Below are positions 18,041 to 26,153 of a stretch of DNA of 64,000 nucleotides, one piece after another (the first letter of the stretch is position 1; the number at the start of each line of letters is the position of its first letter). The translations under genes and the position numbers were made by a program. Origin of the DNA: Candidatus Methylomirabilota bacterium (GTDB lineage Bacteria > Methylomirabilota > Methylomirabilia > Rokubacteriales > CSP1-6); contig DASTYT010000124.1 in NCBI GenBank assembly GCA_035764725.1, forward strand, positions 27,928 through 91,927, in the 5' to 3' direction. The notes beneath the pieces are model-generated. The model had not been told where the DNA came from, ran no database searches, and saw nothing but the letters and a program-made list of their open reading frames with translations.

Positions 18041-20023
18041 CTACGCCTCCACCGACATGGAGTCGAGCACCTCGGGCAGCCGCGCCGACCCCAGGCCGGT
18101 GCGGGTGAGCGCGGTCGACGAGGCGCCGCGTGGGGTGAGCCAGACGCCCTCGGCCACGGGGCTCATCGCCTCGCGGAGATCGCCGGTGCCGGCGAGGAGG
18201 TCGGAGAAGCCCTTGGCGTTGGGAGTCTTGAGGGTGCGGTGCAGGGTGGGACGGTGGAAGTCCGCGTCCGCGATGATCACGTGCTTGCCCACCTCGCCGA
18301 ACACCAGGCCGAGGTTCACCACTACGGTGGACTTGCCTTCGCCGGGCAGCGCGCTCGCAATCATGATGCGCCGCATCGGGGTCTCGCGGCCGAGCAGCTG
18401 AATCTCCACGCGGAGGCGCCGGAAGGCCTCCACGAAGAGGAAGTACTCCTCCTGGCTCACGTCGTCCGGCTGGCCGCCGCTCACCATGAACATCGAGCGG
18501 CGCGAGCGTACCCGTGGGATGCTGGCGAGCACGGGCAGGCCGGTGAGGTTGCGCACGTCCTCGTCGGTCTCGATGGGGCGGTTGAAGTACTCGACGGCGG
18601 CGGGTACGCCCAGCCCGATGAGAAGGGCGAGGCCGAGGGCCACGCCGAGGAAGCGGATGCGCTTCTGGTTCACCGCCGGCACGGGCACGCTCGGCGGATC
18701 AATGACCTTGACGACCTTCATCTCGCCCTGCTCGCGGATGCGCGCAGCGGACAGCTTCTCGGAGAGCATGGCATGCAGGCGGCGGTTGGACTCCACGTCG
18801 GTCGCGAGCCGGGTGTACTCGAGCTCGTCCCGCGAGAGGCCGGTGAGGCTCTTCTTGAGGCTATTGATCTGCTCGCGCAGGGCCTCTTCCTGGGCATTCA
18901 GCGACAGGCTGGACGTCTCCAGCGCGGCCATGGTCTCGGCGAACGCCGAGCGGTCCGGCGCCGGCACGGTGCTGCCGGCGGTGGGCACCGGCGTGCCCTC
19001 CTTGACGGCGTCCCCGAGTTCTTTCTGCACGTCGGCGATCTGGCGCTTCGCGGTCATCACCCGCGGGTGCTCGTCCGTGTACTGAGTCTGGTACTCGAGG
19101 AGCTGGGTCTCGAGCGTTTGGAGCTTGGCGCGGAGCCGCGCCACGCGCTGGGCGGAGGGGTTGGTGGCGGGATTCGTCCCCGCCGGCTTGGCCATAGCCA
19201 CCGAGGCCGGCGGCAGGGCGTCGACCTTGGACTTGAGCGCGGCGAGGCGGCTCTGAGCCATGTTCTTGTTGGAGACAACCTCGGCGTAGGTGTTCTCAAG
19301 CTGGCCCAGGCGCTGCACCGCCTCGGCGTGCCGTGCGGGAATCCGGACGCCGCCCCGCGCGTTGGTGAACTGGCGCATGTTCTCTTCGGCGTTGTTGAGG
19401 GACTTGCTGATCTGGGATTGCTGCTGCTCGAGGAACTCACGCGTGGTCTTGGAGTCCTCGACGTTGAAGGACCGGGTGCGCGACACCAGGACCTCGATGT
19501 ACGTGTTAGCGATGTCCATGGCGACCCGCGGCTGCGATGCTTCCGCGGTGATCTCGACAATGCCGGTTTCGCCGACCGGACGGAACTTCACCCGTGAGTT
19601 TCGGAGCTCGTTCAGTGCGCGCCGCTGCGGGCTCTCGACCACGATCTCCTCGCCGCGAAGCCGCCTGATCCAGTTCTGAAACTCGAGGTTGTAGTCGACG
19701 CTGTACGGGTTCTGCACCAGGTCGTCGACGGAGTTGCGGGGAAGCGATTCGACCACGGCCTCGGAGAGGCTGCGGCTCCTCAGGATGGCCAGCTGCACGT
19801 CGAGGGGTCGGAAGGGTGAGAACTCCTGGAAGAGCGGTGCCCGGTCCGGCCGCGTCTCCATCAGGATCGTAGAGACGGTGCGATGCCGGGGCGGCTCCTT
19901 GGAGGCCATATAGGCAATGGGCATGAACAGCACCACGCCCAGCAGTGACACTAGCAGTACCCATTTCTTTCGGCGCGTGAAGACCGAGAGGGCGATCTGC
20001 TTGAGGACTTGCACGTTATTCAT
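18041..20023 (-). CDS. Chain-length determinant (Wzz) fused to tyrosine kinase domain, truncated by an amber codon
   Basis: This is a Wzc-type inner-membrane protein that controls polysaccharide length and export. The 660 residues comprise a first membrane helix (about 21-40), a large periplasmic Wzz region with long coiled coil, a second helix (about 458-480), then a BY-kinase domain. Walker A is ALPGEGKST (about 558-566) and Walker A' is IIADAD (about 583-588). The frame ends at TAG (18041-18043) just before Walker B, so this product lacks Walker B and the Tyr cluster, which follow in the same frame to 17789. The full protein would be 743 codons. As written it could still act as a Wzz-like scaffold but not as a kinase. 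The ATG is 45 bases after the sugar-transferase stop. Confidence 0.9.
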   Translation of the reverse strand: MNNVQVLKQIALSVFTRRKKWVLLVSLLGVVLFMPIAYMASKEPPRHRTVSTILMETRPDRAPLFQEFSPFRPLDVQLAILRSRSLSEAVVESLPRNSVDDLVQNPYSVDYNLEFQNWIRRLRGEEIVVESPQRRALNELRNSRVKFRPVGETGIVEITAEASQPRVAMDIANTYIEVLVSRTRSFNVEDSKTTREFLEQQQSQISKSLNNAEENMRQFTNARGGVRIPARHAEAVQRLGQLENTYAEVVSNKNMAQSRLAALKSKVDALPPASVAMAKPAGTNPATNPSAQRVARLRAKLQTLETQLLEYQTQYTDEHPRVMTAKRQIADVQKELGDAVKEGTPVPTAGSTVPAPDRSAFAETMAALETSSLSLNAQEEALREQINSLKKSLTGLSRDELEYTRLATDVESNRRLHAMLSEKLSAARIREQGEMKVVKVIDPPSVPVPAVNQKRIRFLGVALGLALLIGLGVPAAVEYFNRPIETDEDVRNLTGLPVLASIPRVRSRRSMFMVSGGQPDDVSQEEYFLFVEAFRRLRVEIQLLGRETPMRRIMIASALPGEGKSTVVVNLGLVFGEVGKHVIIADADFHRPTLHRTLKTPNAKGFSDLLAGTGDLREAMSPVAEGVWLTPRGASSTALTRTGLGSARLPEVLDSMSVEA

Positions 20024-20068
20024 CAGCGTCGATCTCCTCGTGCGGTTGTCCCGCGAGCCGTCATGGGC

Positions 20069-21439
20069 TCAGCGCCCCCGCGCAAACAGAACCACCTGGA
20101 TGGTGTTGATGAGGATCAGGAGGTCCAGGAACAGGGACAGGTTCTTGATGTAGTAGAGGTCGTACTGCAGCTTCTCCAGCGCATCCTCCACGGAAGCGCC
20201 GTATCGGTATCTCACCTGGGCCCAGCCGGTGATGCCGGGCTTCACGGAGAGCCGCTCCATGTAGAACGGGATCTGCTTCTGGAGCTCGTACACGAACTCG
20301 GGTCGCTCGGGCCGCGGGCCAATGAAGCTCATGTCGCCGACGAGGACGTTGAACAGCTGCGGCAGCTCGTCCAGGCGCGTCTTTCTCAGGAACGCGCCCA
20401 CCCGGGTGACACGAGGATCCTGCTGCAGGGCCCACACCGGGCCTGTGTCCTTCTCGGCGTCCTCGCGCATCGACCGGAACTTGTTGAGGATGAACACGCG
20501 CCCGTTCTGCCCCAACCGCGGCTGGCGGAACAGCGCCGAACCCCGGGATTCCATCTTGATCGCGGTCGCCACGAGGGCCATCACGGGCAGGGCGAGCATC
20601 AGACCGGTGAGCGACAGCGCCACGTCGACCAGGCGCTTGACGATCTCAGTCCGCGGCGTCTTGACGAAGCCGTCCGAGAAGATCAGCCAGCTCGGCCGGA
20701 GGTCGGTGACCAGGATCTTGCCCGTCTCCTTCTCGTAGAACGTCGGCCAGTCCTCGACCTGGATGCCCCGCATGCGGCAGTCGATCAGCGCTTTCGCGGG
20801 AAAGTTGCCGCGCCGGTTCATCTGGGCCACCACGACGAGGTCCGGACGCGTCTCCTCGACCAGGGCCGGCAGGTCCTGGATCTTGCCGAGCAGGGCATAG
20901 GGCTCGGGCACCGTCTCCGGAGCGTTCGGGTTGTCGTCGAGGAAGCCCACAATGGAAAATGGCCGGGCCCCGGTCTCCACCAGCCCCGCGATCACCTTGC
21001 CGATGGCCCCGGTGCCGAGCACGAGCACCCGGATCCGGATGCGGCGATGGGTGAAGGGGCCGATCCAGGCCGCGCGCCAGGCGATCAATCCGATCGTGGC
21101 AGCCGCCCCGATCTGGAGAAACGCCGCCCGGCCCAGGCGGAGGCTCGGTAAGGCGAAAGCCACGGCCGCCACCAGGAGGCCGGCGACCGTCTGGCAGGTG
21201 AGCAGCCGGGCCAGTAGCTCCCGGTGCCCCATCGCGAGGCGGACGTCGTAGAGACCTCCGAGGTTCAGGACGAACCCGACCAGCAGCACCACCAGTAGCA
21301 GCTTCGGGATCAGGGCACCTTCGGCGATCCAGGTCCCGGTCAGCGTGGGGACATGAAAGGCGGCGACCAGAACGACGAGATCCCCGAAGAAGAGGATCAG
21401 CGGCAGGTGCGGGATGTAGTGCCGAAAAACTCTGAGCAT
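20069..21439 (-). CDS. Initiating sugar-phosphate transferase, PEP-CTERM/XrtA-associated (EpsB_2-like)
   Basis: This integral membrane enzyme starts the repeat unit by moving a sugar-1-phosphate from a nucleotide to undecaprenyl phosphate. The 456 residues have four or five N-terminal membrane helices, a CoA-binding-like central domain (VLGTGAIGKVIAGLVE near 145) and a C-terminal bacterial sugar transferase domain starting near residue 265, with RLGQNGRVFILNKFRSM near 310 and DELPQLFNVLVGDMSFIGPR near 348. The N-terminus MLRVFRHYIPH resembles the PEP-CTERM-associated EpsB_2 family. The start codon lies only 7 bases after the predicted start of the sigma54 promoter, so the leader is very short. 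Confidence 0.92.
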   Translation of the reverse strand: MLRVFRHYIPHLPLILFFGDLVVLVAAFHVPTLTGTWIAEGALIPKLLLVVLLVGFVLNLGGLYDVRLAMGHRELLARLLTCQTVAGLLVAAVAFALPSLRLGRAAFLQIGAAATIGLIAWRAAWIGPFTHRRIRIRVLVLGTGAIGKVIAGLVETGARPFSIVGFLDDNPNAPETVPEPYALLGKIQDLPALVEETRPDLVVVAQMNRRGNFPAKALIDCRMRGIQVEDWPTFYEKETGKILVTDLRPSWLIFSDGFVKTPRTEIVKRLVDVALSLTGLMLALPVMALVATAIKMESRGSALFRQPRLGQNGRVFILNKFRSMREDAEKDTGPVWALQQDPRVTRVGAFLRKTRLDELPQLFNVLVGDMSFIGPRPERPEFVYELQKQIPFYMERLSVKPGITGWAQVRYRYGASVEDALEKLQYDLYYIKNLSLFLDLLILINTIQVVLFARGR

Positions 21440-21457
21440 GGCCGGCGCGAAAAGGGA

Positions 21458-21473
21458 GCAATCGAGGTGCCAA
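21458..21473 (-). promoter_or_regulatory. Sigma54 (-24/-12) promoter for the second exopolysaccharide block
   Basis: On the minus strand the site reads TTGGCAC-CTCGA-TTGC, matching the sigma54 consensus TGGCAC-N5-TTGC in full. Transcription would start near 21446, 7 bases before the ATG of the sugar transferase. A bipartite element (21514-21556) lies 68-110 bases upstream of this start. Confidence 0.85.
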
Positions 21474-21513
21474 GCCCTTTTGAACCAGTCAAAGGTAACT
21501 TCTTGAATTTACG

Positions 21514-21556
21514 CTAGTTGAGTGCTGTCCGAGAGAGCATTTTCCTTCCCGTATAG
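21514..21556 (-). promoter_or_regulatory. Bipartite upstream element (CTAGTTGAG-N27-CGTATAG), copy A
   Basis: On the + strand CTAGTTGAG is at 21514-21522 and CGTATAG at 21550-21556, with 27 bases between. The same two words with the same 27-base spacing occur at 26154-26196, upstream of the other strong sigma54 promoter. CGTATAG here lies in an inverted repeat TTCCC-GTATA-GGGAA (21546-21560). The position, 68-110 bases before the predicted start, suits binding of an NtrC-type activator. Confidence 0.6.
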
Positions 21557-21649
21557 GGAATTATTCTACCCATCCTGCTGATTCTGCGTGGCAAAACAAC
21601 TCGGGGGGAAATATTAGCTTGGAATCAATCGGTTACGCCGTTCAGGGCT

Positions 21650-21668
21650 CCACGCATGATTTGCGTGG
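21650..21668 (-). terminator. Stem-loop downstream of the outer-membrane barrel gene
   Basis: A perfect 7-base stem (CCACGCA / TGCGTGG) with a TGATT loop, about 30 bases past the stop of the barrel gene. No T-run follows on the minus strand, so it is at best a weak terminator or a 3'-end stabiliser. It separates the first and second blocks of the locus. Confidence 0.35.
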
Positions 21669-21698
21669 TTCGACGACTATGCAGCAGGAGGAGGGCGG

Positions 21699-23288
21699 CT
21701 AGAACGTCGCGGTAATCGTCAGGGTGACGCGGTTCTCGGTCGAGTTCTGGAGGAAGATATTCCGGTTGATGTCTATCGGATTGGAGCCGATCCTAGTGTC
21801 GGTGTCCTCCTTACGATCGATGTAGAGGTAGGCGAGCGTCGCTGAGAGCCAGTTCGTGATGCGCCAGCCCAGGTTCGCGCCCGCGCTCAAGATGCTCGAC
21901 GCGGGAATGTTTGAGCTGCTCTCGAGCGGCTCGCTCCGGGAGTACTCGGCGTGGATGGTGCCGTTGATGAACGGCGTGATCGGGTAGCTGAAGCTCCCGT
22001 GTGCGGCGCGAGTCGTGACGAGCCCGAAGTCCTGTCCCTCCTCCGCCGTCTGCCGCACGTCCTGAAAGGCGCCCACCGTGACGACCCCACGGGCGAACTG
22101 ATAGCTCGCGTTGAGGCTGGCCGTGAAGAGGTGGGTCGGCCTGGACGCGGAGCTCGAATCGAAGAGGCCGTACCCGACCGAGCCCGAGACCGAGAACCCG
22201 CCGGGAATACCGTGGGACCCGATGACGGAGATATTGAAGAGCGTCGAATCGGCGGTGGAGTGGATCCATGAGAACGATGATGAGAGACCCACGTTCGTGA
22301 AGGTTCCGATCTGCCGGCTGAAGATTCCGTAGACCCGGTTCGAGAACGTGTCCGAGTTCTCGGAGGTGTCATGCCACGAGAACTCGTATCCGCCCGTGAG
22401 GGTATTGAGCGCGCCCACCGGCATCGACACGTTTCCGCCGATGATGTGGCTGATGGTGTCGCCGCTGTCCGAGAAAAACAGAAGGTTTCGGTAGTAGATC
22501 TGCGTCCGGAAGATGTCGACCAGCCAGTTGAGGCTCACGCTCAGCGTGTTCGTGACGAAGGTCTCACGATTCCGCCGAAGGCCATTCGGGTCCGCGAACA
22601 GGGGATCGTCGCCGCGGCGAAAGTCCTCCGAAACCACAAGATTCAGGCGCGGGGTGAAGGTATGGGTCACCGTCGCGTGAAATTCGGGAAAGAAGTTGAA
22701 GTTTTCGGTGTCCGGCGCGGTGTCGTAGGCTCCGGCGAGGCTGGTGGAGATGCTGCCCTGGGTGTTCGGCAGGTTGATCAAGAGCGCCAGCCCCAGCGCC
22801 AGGGTCGTCCGGAAGTTGTCAGTTTTCCCGACATTCTCCAGGAAGAAATTGTCCGTCCACTGCTCGGCCAGCGTCAGGCTGGGGGTGAAGGTGAAGCGGG
22901 GCGCCCCCGTGGGGATGATCGAGGTGTCGAACGCGCCCGGGATGCGTGTCTGCGAAGGCCCCGGCAGCGGAGGCCCGACATACGGCCTACCGTCGGGCCC
23001 CAGCACCGGGGTTATCGTCTGTTGCAGGCTCGGCGGCGCCGTCGACCGCGGCTCGGCCGGCAGGGGCGGCGAGGTCTGCTGCGGCGAGATCTGGGCCGGC
23101 GAGGTCTGGGCCGGCGGGGCCTGAGCGGGCGGAGCCTGAGCCGGCGTCGTTTGTTGGGCCGCGGCGATCAGGGGCGAGACGAAAGCGAGGACGGCGAAGA
23201 GAAGCGAGAACAAGAGCAGGGGGAGTCGCGCCGGGCGCGACTCCCCCTGCGTCGTCGATTCGATCCTAGAAGAGCCTCTGGGGCACAA
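21699..23288 (-). CDS. Outer-membrane beta-barrel protein, PEP-CTERM/XrtA-associated type
   Basis: A 529-residue exported protein of the type found beside the Wza-like gene in XrtA clusters (TIGR03016-like), of unproven function; it may be an outer-membrane porin for the polymer. It has a hydrophobic signal segment (LPLLLFSLLFAVLAF, about residues 22-36), then a Pro/Gln-rich linker of 5-residue repeats (about 44-76), then a domain rich in alternating hydrophobic/aromatic residues (for example FSWHDTSENS, FSRQIGTFTNVGL) and ending in TLTITATF, as barrel proteins do. The start at 23288 overlaps the previous gene by 23 bases; no better start is visible. No stop interrupts the frame. Confidence 0.8.
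   Translation of the reverse strand: MCPRGSSRIESTTQGESRPARLPLLLFSLLFAVLAFVSPLIAAAQQTTPAQAPPAQAPPAQTSPAQISPQQTSPPLPAEPRSTAPPSLQQTITPVLGPDGRPYVGPPLPGPSQTRIPGAFDTSIIPTGAPRFTFTPSLTLAEQWTDNFFLENVGKTDNFRTTLALGLALLINLPNTQGSISTSLAGAYDTAPDTENFNFFPEFHATVTHTFTPRLNLVVSEDFRRGDDPLFADPNGLRRNRETFVTNTLSVSLNWLVDIFRTQIYYRNLLFFSDSGDTISHIIGGNVSMPVGALNTLTGGYEFSWHDTSENSDTFSNRVYGIFSRQIGTFTNVGLSSSFSWIHSTADSTLFNISVIGSHGIPGGFSVSGSVGYGLFDSSSASRPTHLFTASLNASYQFARGVVTVGAFQDVRQTAEEGQDFGLVTTRAAHGSFSYPITPFINGTIHAEYSRSEPLESSSNIPASSILSAGANLGWRITNWLSATLAYLYIDRKEDTDTRIGSNPIDINRNIFLQNSTENRVTLTITATF
23068..23157 (-). repeat. Six 15-base tandem units encoding a Pro/Gln linker
   Basis: Units begin with GGCG on the + strand and are 15 bases long (23068-23082 to 23143-23157), with internal differences. 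On the coding strand they give 5-residue units of the APPAQ/TSPAQ kind in the barrel protein. The repeat probably acts as a flexible linker between the signal peptide and the barrel, and its copy number could vary by slippage. Confidence 0.7.
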
Positions 23289-24105
23289 AGATTATGTCTT
23301 CGGGTCTCAGTTTCACGTCCGGATTGTCTTCTGGCGACCGGAGGATCTTATCAAGGTCAATCCGCATTCGCACCTTTTTATCACCCTCCGACCGCAGTAG
23401 CTCGACCCGCCCGGGGGCGGCCAGGGGGGTCGTCCCCCCCACCTGGGTGATGGCCTTGGCCAGGGTCAGGTCGGTCGTGTACTTGACCGACCCCGGGGCC
23501 TTCACCTCGCCCTGCACATAGACGAGCTCGGCGAGCGGGACCACGATCTTGTCGAAGGGCTCCAGCTTGAGGTCCTGGGAGACGTCCCCCTTCTGGAGCT
23601 TGTCGAAGTTGAGCGGGATCTTCTTGCCCGCACGGAGAATGAAGCCCTTCTCGGCGTCGGCCTGGGGGGCCACCCCGCCGATCATGGCGGTGGCTTCGAG
23701 GAGAGTCATGTCATTCCGCGTGAGCTGCATCGGGCCCGGCCGGCCGAAGCCGCCGATAAAGTAGACTGGGCGACTCTTGATCTCCTTGATGATGACGGTG
23801 ACCGAAGGGACCTTCACCGTCCGGCTATAGGCCTTGACGAGGTCGTCCTGGAACTGCTGCACCGTCCGGCCGCCCGCCTGGATCTCCCCGATCAGGGGCA
23901 GCGAGGTCTTGCCGTCGGGGCGGACGAAGACGACCTGGTTCAGGTCCTTGTTGTCCCAGACTTGCACCTCGACCACGTCCTCGGGACCGATAACGTAGGA
24001 GGCATCCGTCGTCTGCTGCGCCCTCACGAGGGCGGCGGGGACGACGAGCACTGCCAGGGCGGCGGCCATCAGGCCGAGCGTGAGCCAGCGGCGACGGCTG
24101 TTCAT
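23266..24105 (-). CDS. Polysaccharide export protein (Wza type, PEP-CTERM/XrtA-associated), without lipobox Cys
   Basis: This 279-residue protein is the outer-membrane or periplasmic part of the export channel. It has a signal peptide (about residues 1-29, ending LVRAQ), a poly-export domain beginning YVIGPEDVVEVQVWDN near residue 37, and two SLBB-like segments (SRPVYFIGGFGRPGP near 110, AELVYVQGEVKAPGSV near 193). It matches the XrtA-associated export family. Unlike Wza, it has no Cys near the signal cleavage site, so it is probably not a lipoprotein. It follows the sigma54-activator gene by 4 bases. Confidence 0.92.
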   Translation of the reverse strand: MNSRRRWLTLGLMAAALAVLVVPAALVRAQQTTDASYVIGPEDVVEVQVWDNKDLNQVVFVRPDGKTSLPLIGEIQAGGRTVQQFQDDLVKAYSRTVKVPSVTVIIKEIKSRPVYFIGGFGRPGPMQLTRNDMTLLEATAMIGGVAPQADAEKGFILRAGKKIPLNFDKLQKGDVSQDLKLEPFDKIVVPLAELVYVQGEVKAPGSVKYTTDLTLAKAITQVGGTTPLAAPGRVELLRSEGDKKVRMRIDLDKILRSPEDNPDVKLRPEDIIFVPQRLF

Positions 24106-24109
24106 CGTG

Positions 24110-25504
24110 TCAAACTCCCAGGAGGTGCTCGGGCTCGCTGGCCCGATTGGGTTGAGCGGCCGCCTCGATGCCCGCCTCCGCGTAGGCCTTCAGCTTGTAC
24201 TGGAGGCAGCGCAGGCTGATGCCGAGCACGCGCGCCGCGCGGGTCCGGTTTCCGCCCGTCTCCTGCAGCGTACGCAGGATGTACTGCTGCTCCACGTCGC
24301 GAAGGGTGAGGCCGGCGCGGATGCGGATCGACGAATCCGTCGCGCGGGGCGCGGCGGTGTCGCCCAGCCACAGGGCGCCCACGTCCACCTGGTCCCCCTC
24401 GCAGAGCACCACCGCCTGCTCGAGGCAGTTCTCGAGCTGACGGATGTTGCCGGGCCACTGATAGCTCGTGAGGAGCTCCATGGCCGCCGGCGTGACCGAG
24501 CGGATGCCTTTGCGGTGGGCCGCGCTGAACTTCGCGAGGAAGTGGTCCACGAGGAGCGCGACGTCACCCTTGCGCTCGCGCAGCGGCGGGGTCTGGATCA
24601 TGACGACGGCGATCCGATAGTAGAGGTCCTCACGGAACGTCCCGCCCGCGACCGCTCGGCGGAGGTCCTTGTTGCTCGCGGTGATCAGGCGGATGTCGGT
24701 GCGGATCGGCTTACTCCCGCCCACCTTCACGAACTCGCGCATCTGGATGACCCGGAGCAGCTTGGCCTGGAGGGGGAGCGAGAGCTCGCTGATCTCGTCG
24801 ATGAAGAGCGTGCCGGTATGCGCCAGGGAGAAGACGCCGTCGCGGTTCTCGACCGCGCCCGTGAAGGAGCCGCGGACATGGCCGAAGAGGTGGCTCTCCA
24901 TGAGCCCCTCCGGAACGGCGGTGCAGTCCAGCGTGATGAGGGGACGGTCGCGGCGCTCGCTGTTGTAGTGGATGGCCCGCGCGATCAGCTCCTTGCCGGT
25001 GCCGCTCTCGCCCACGATGCAGACGTTGGCGCTGCCCGCGGCCACCTTCTCGATCTTCGCGAACACCTCCCGGATCTGGGGCGACTGACCAATGATGTCC
25101 GACACGACCGAGTTACCCCGCTGACCGGCGGGCGAAGCCGTCTTCACACCCGGCTCCGCGCGCCCGAACGCCCGCTCCAGCACCTGGGTGAGCGCCTCGG
25201 CGCCCCGGGGCCGCTCCAGGCACTGCACACCGGGCAGGGACGCCAGCGGCTCGAGCCCCTGCACGGTCCCGTCGAAGAACACGAGGGTCGTGCCGGGCGC
25301 GCCCTTGAGGTGGCGGGCCACCTCGTGGGGAGTGACCGCGGGTGAGAGATTGATCACCCGGAGATCGGCCGGCCCCTGGCTCGTCTCGACCAGCTCGAGC
25401 TCCTGCGCGGAGCAGACGAAGACCCCTTCGGCGCCGCGCGCGGCCAGGAAGTGGTGGATGCTCGGCGAGATGTCGAGCGTTTCGTCCAGTACCAGTGTTT
25501 TCAT
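24110..25504 (-). CDS. Sigma54-dependent activator with a degenerate receiver domain
   Basis: An NtrC-family activator of 464 residues. It has an N-terminal receiver-like region (1-115), a central AAA+ domain with Walker A (GESGTGKE, near 162), GSFTGA in place of GAFTGA (near 212) and LFIDEISELSLPLQAK (near 233), and a C-terminal Fis-type helix-turn-helix (GGNRTRAARVLGISLRCLQ, near 425). The receiver begins VLDETLD and has no Asp in the usual phosphorylation position (sequence there is VINLSPA), so it is unlikely to be switched by phosphorylation. It lies in the operon it may control, downstream of a sigma54 promoter. Confidence 0.92.
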   Translation of the reverse strand: MKTLVLDETLDISPSIHHFLAARGAEGVFVCSAQELELVETSQGPADLRVINLSPAVTPHEVARHLKGAPGTTLVFFDGTVQGLEPLASLPGVQCLERPRGAEALTQVLERAFGRAEPGVKTASPAGQRGNSVVSDIIGQSPQIREVFAKIEKVAAGSANVCIVGESGTGKELIARAIHYNSERRDRPLITLDCTAVPEGLMESHLFGHVRGSFTGAVENRDGVFSLAHTGTLFIDEISELSLPLQAKLLRVIQMREFVKVGGSKPIRTDIRLITASNKDLRRAVAGGTFREDLYYRIAVVMIQTPPLRERKGDVALLVDHFLAKFSAAHRKGIRSVTPAAMELLTSYQWPGNIRQLENCLEQAVVLCEGDQVDVGALWLGDTAAPRATDSSIRIRAGLTLRDVEQQYILRTLQETGGNRTRAARVLGISLRCLQYKLKAYAEAGIEAAAQPNRASEPEHLLGV

Positions 25505-25511
25505 TGAGTCC

Positions 25512-26003
25512 TCATCCTCTGCTCTCGGCGGCCGCGTGTACCACGCGGTTGCCGCCCTGGCGCATCGCTTCGTTTACGTGCGCCTGGGCGCGCGAGAGCA
25601 AGACTTTGTCGTTGTATCCGTCGCGGGGGAACGACACACCCCCCACGCTGAGCGTGACCTGCCGCGGACTGCCGGTGTCGGCCAGGAACGCGACCTGCTC
25701 GATGTGAGCGCGTACGCGCTCGGCCACGCGCGCGGCGTCCCCGCCCTCGGTGTGGAGCAGCAGGATCGCGATGACGTCGTCCAACCGACCTACCACGTCG
25801 GTCGAGCGAAGGAACTGAGCGATCTTTCGGGATACCGCCTGTTGCAGGTCCTCGCCGAACCCCTCCGCGCGCGGATCGGGTCTCACGAGACAGACGGAGA
25901 AGAAGTCCTGATAGCGCGTGGCGCGGTCGGCTTCCCGCGACAGCAGATGCCGGAACGCATCCTCGACGAAGGTGCCCGTCGCGGGATCTACGAAGTCGGC
26001 CAC
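25512..26003 (-). CDS. Degenerate GGDEF-domain protein
   Basis: A 163-residue cytoplasmic protein with the fold of a diguanylate cyclase domain, with no sensor domain. The family motif GGDEF is replaced by GRLDDV near residue 92, followed by IAILLLHTEGGDAARVAERV as in real GGDEF proteins. It therefore should not make cyclic-di-GMP but could bind it or a partner. The start is GTG 26003, preceded by a strong AGGAGAGGAG. It is the first gene of the first block, 95 bases after the predicted start from the sigma54 promoter, and 7 bases before the sigma54 activator gene. Confidence 0.8.
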   Translation of the reverse strand: MADFVDPATGTFVEDAFRHLLSREADRATRYQDFFSVCLVRPDPRAEGFGEDLQQAVSRKIAQFLRSTDVVGRLDDVIAILLLHTEGGDAARVAERVRAHIEQVAFLADTGSPRQVTLSVGGVSFPRDGYNDKVLLSRAQAHVNEAMRQGGNRVVHAAAESRG

Positions 26004-26109
26004 GGCGCTCCTCTCCTCTTGGTATCGAGAAGTCTGTACGGTCCGGCGTCACCCCGCCATCGCCATCGTGAAACAAATGTGCGACGTCGCGATGACCCTT
26101 CATGGGGCA

Positions 26110-26124
26110 GCAAGCGAGATGCCA
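26110..26124 (-). promoter_or_regulatory. Sigma54 (-24/-12) promoter for the first exopolysaccharide block
   Basis: On the minus strand: TGGCAT-CTCGC-TTGC, with GG and GC 10 bases apart. Start would be near 26098, giving a 95-base leader to the GGDEF-like gene. It lies in the 306-base interval 26004-26309 between that gene and the second sigma54 activator. This interval also holds a 10-base palindrome (CGGTGCACCG, 26125-26134) and the bipartite element below; I see no gene in it. Confidence 0.8.
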
Positions 26125-26153
26125 CGGTGCACCGCCTGACCAATCGGTGCTGT

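Noticed and set aside
17735-19597. A 620-residue + strand frame over the Wzz/kinase gene
   Set aside because: It is the antisense shadow of a clearly conserved coding frame and has low-complexity composition.
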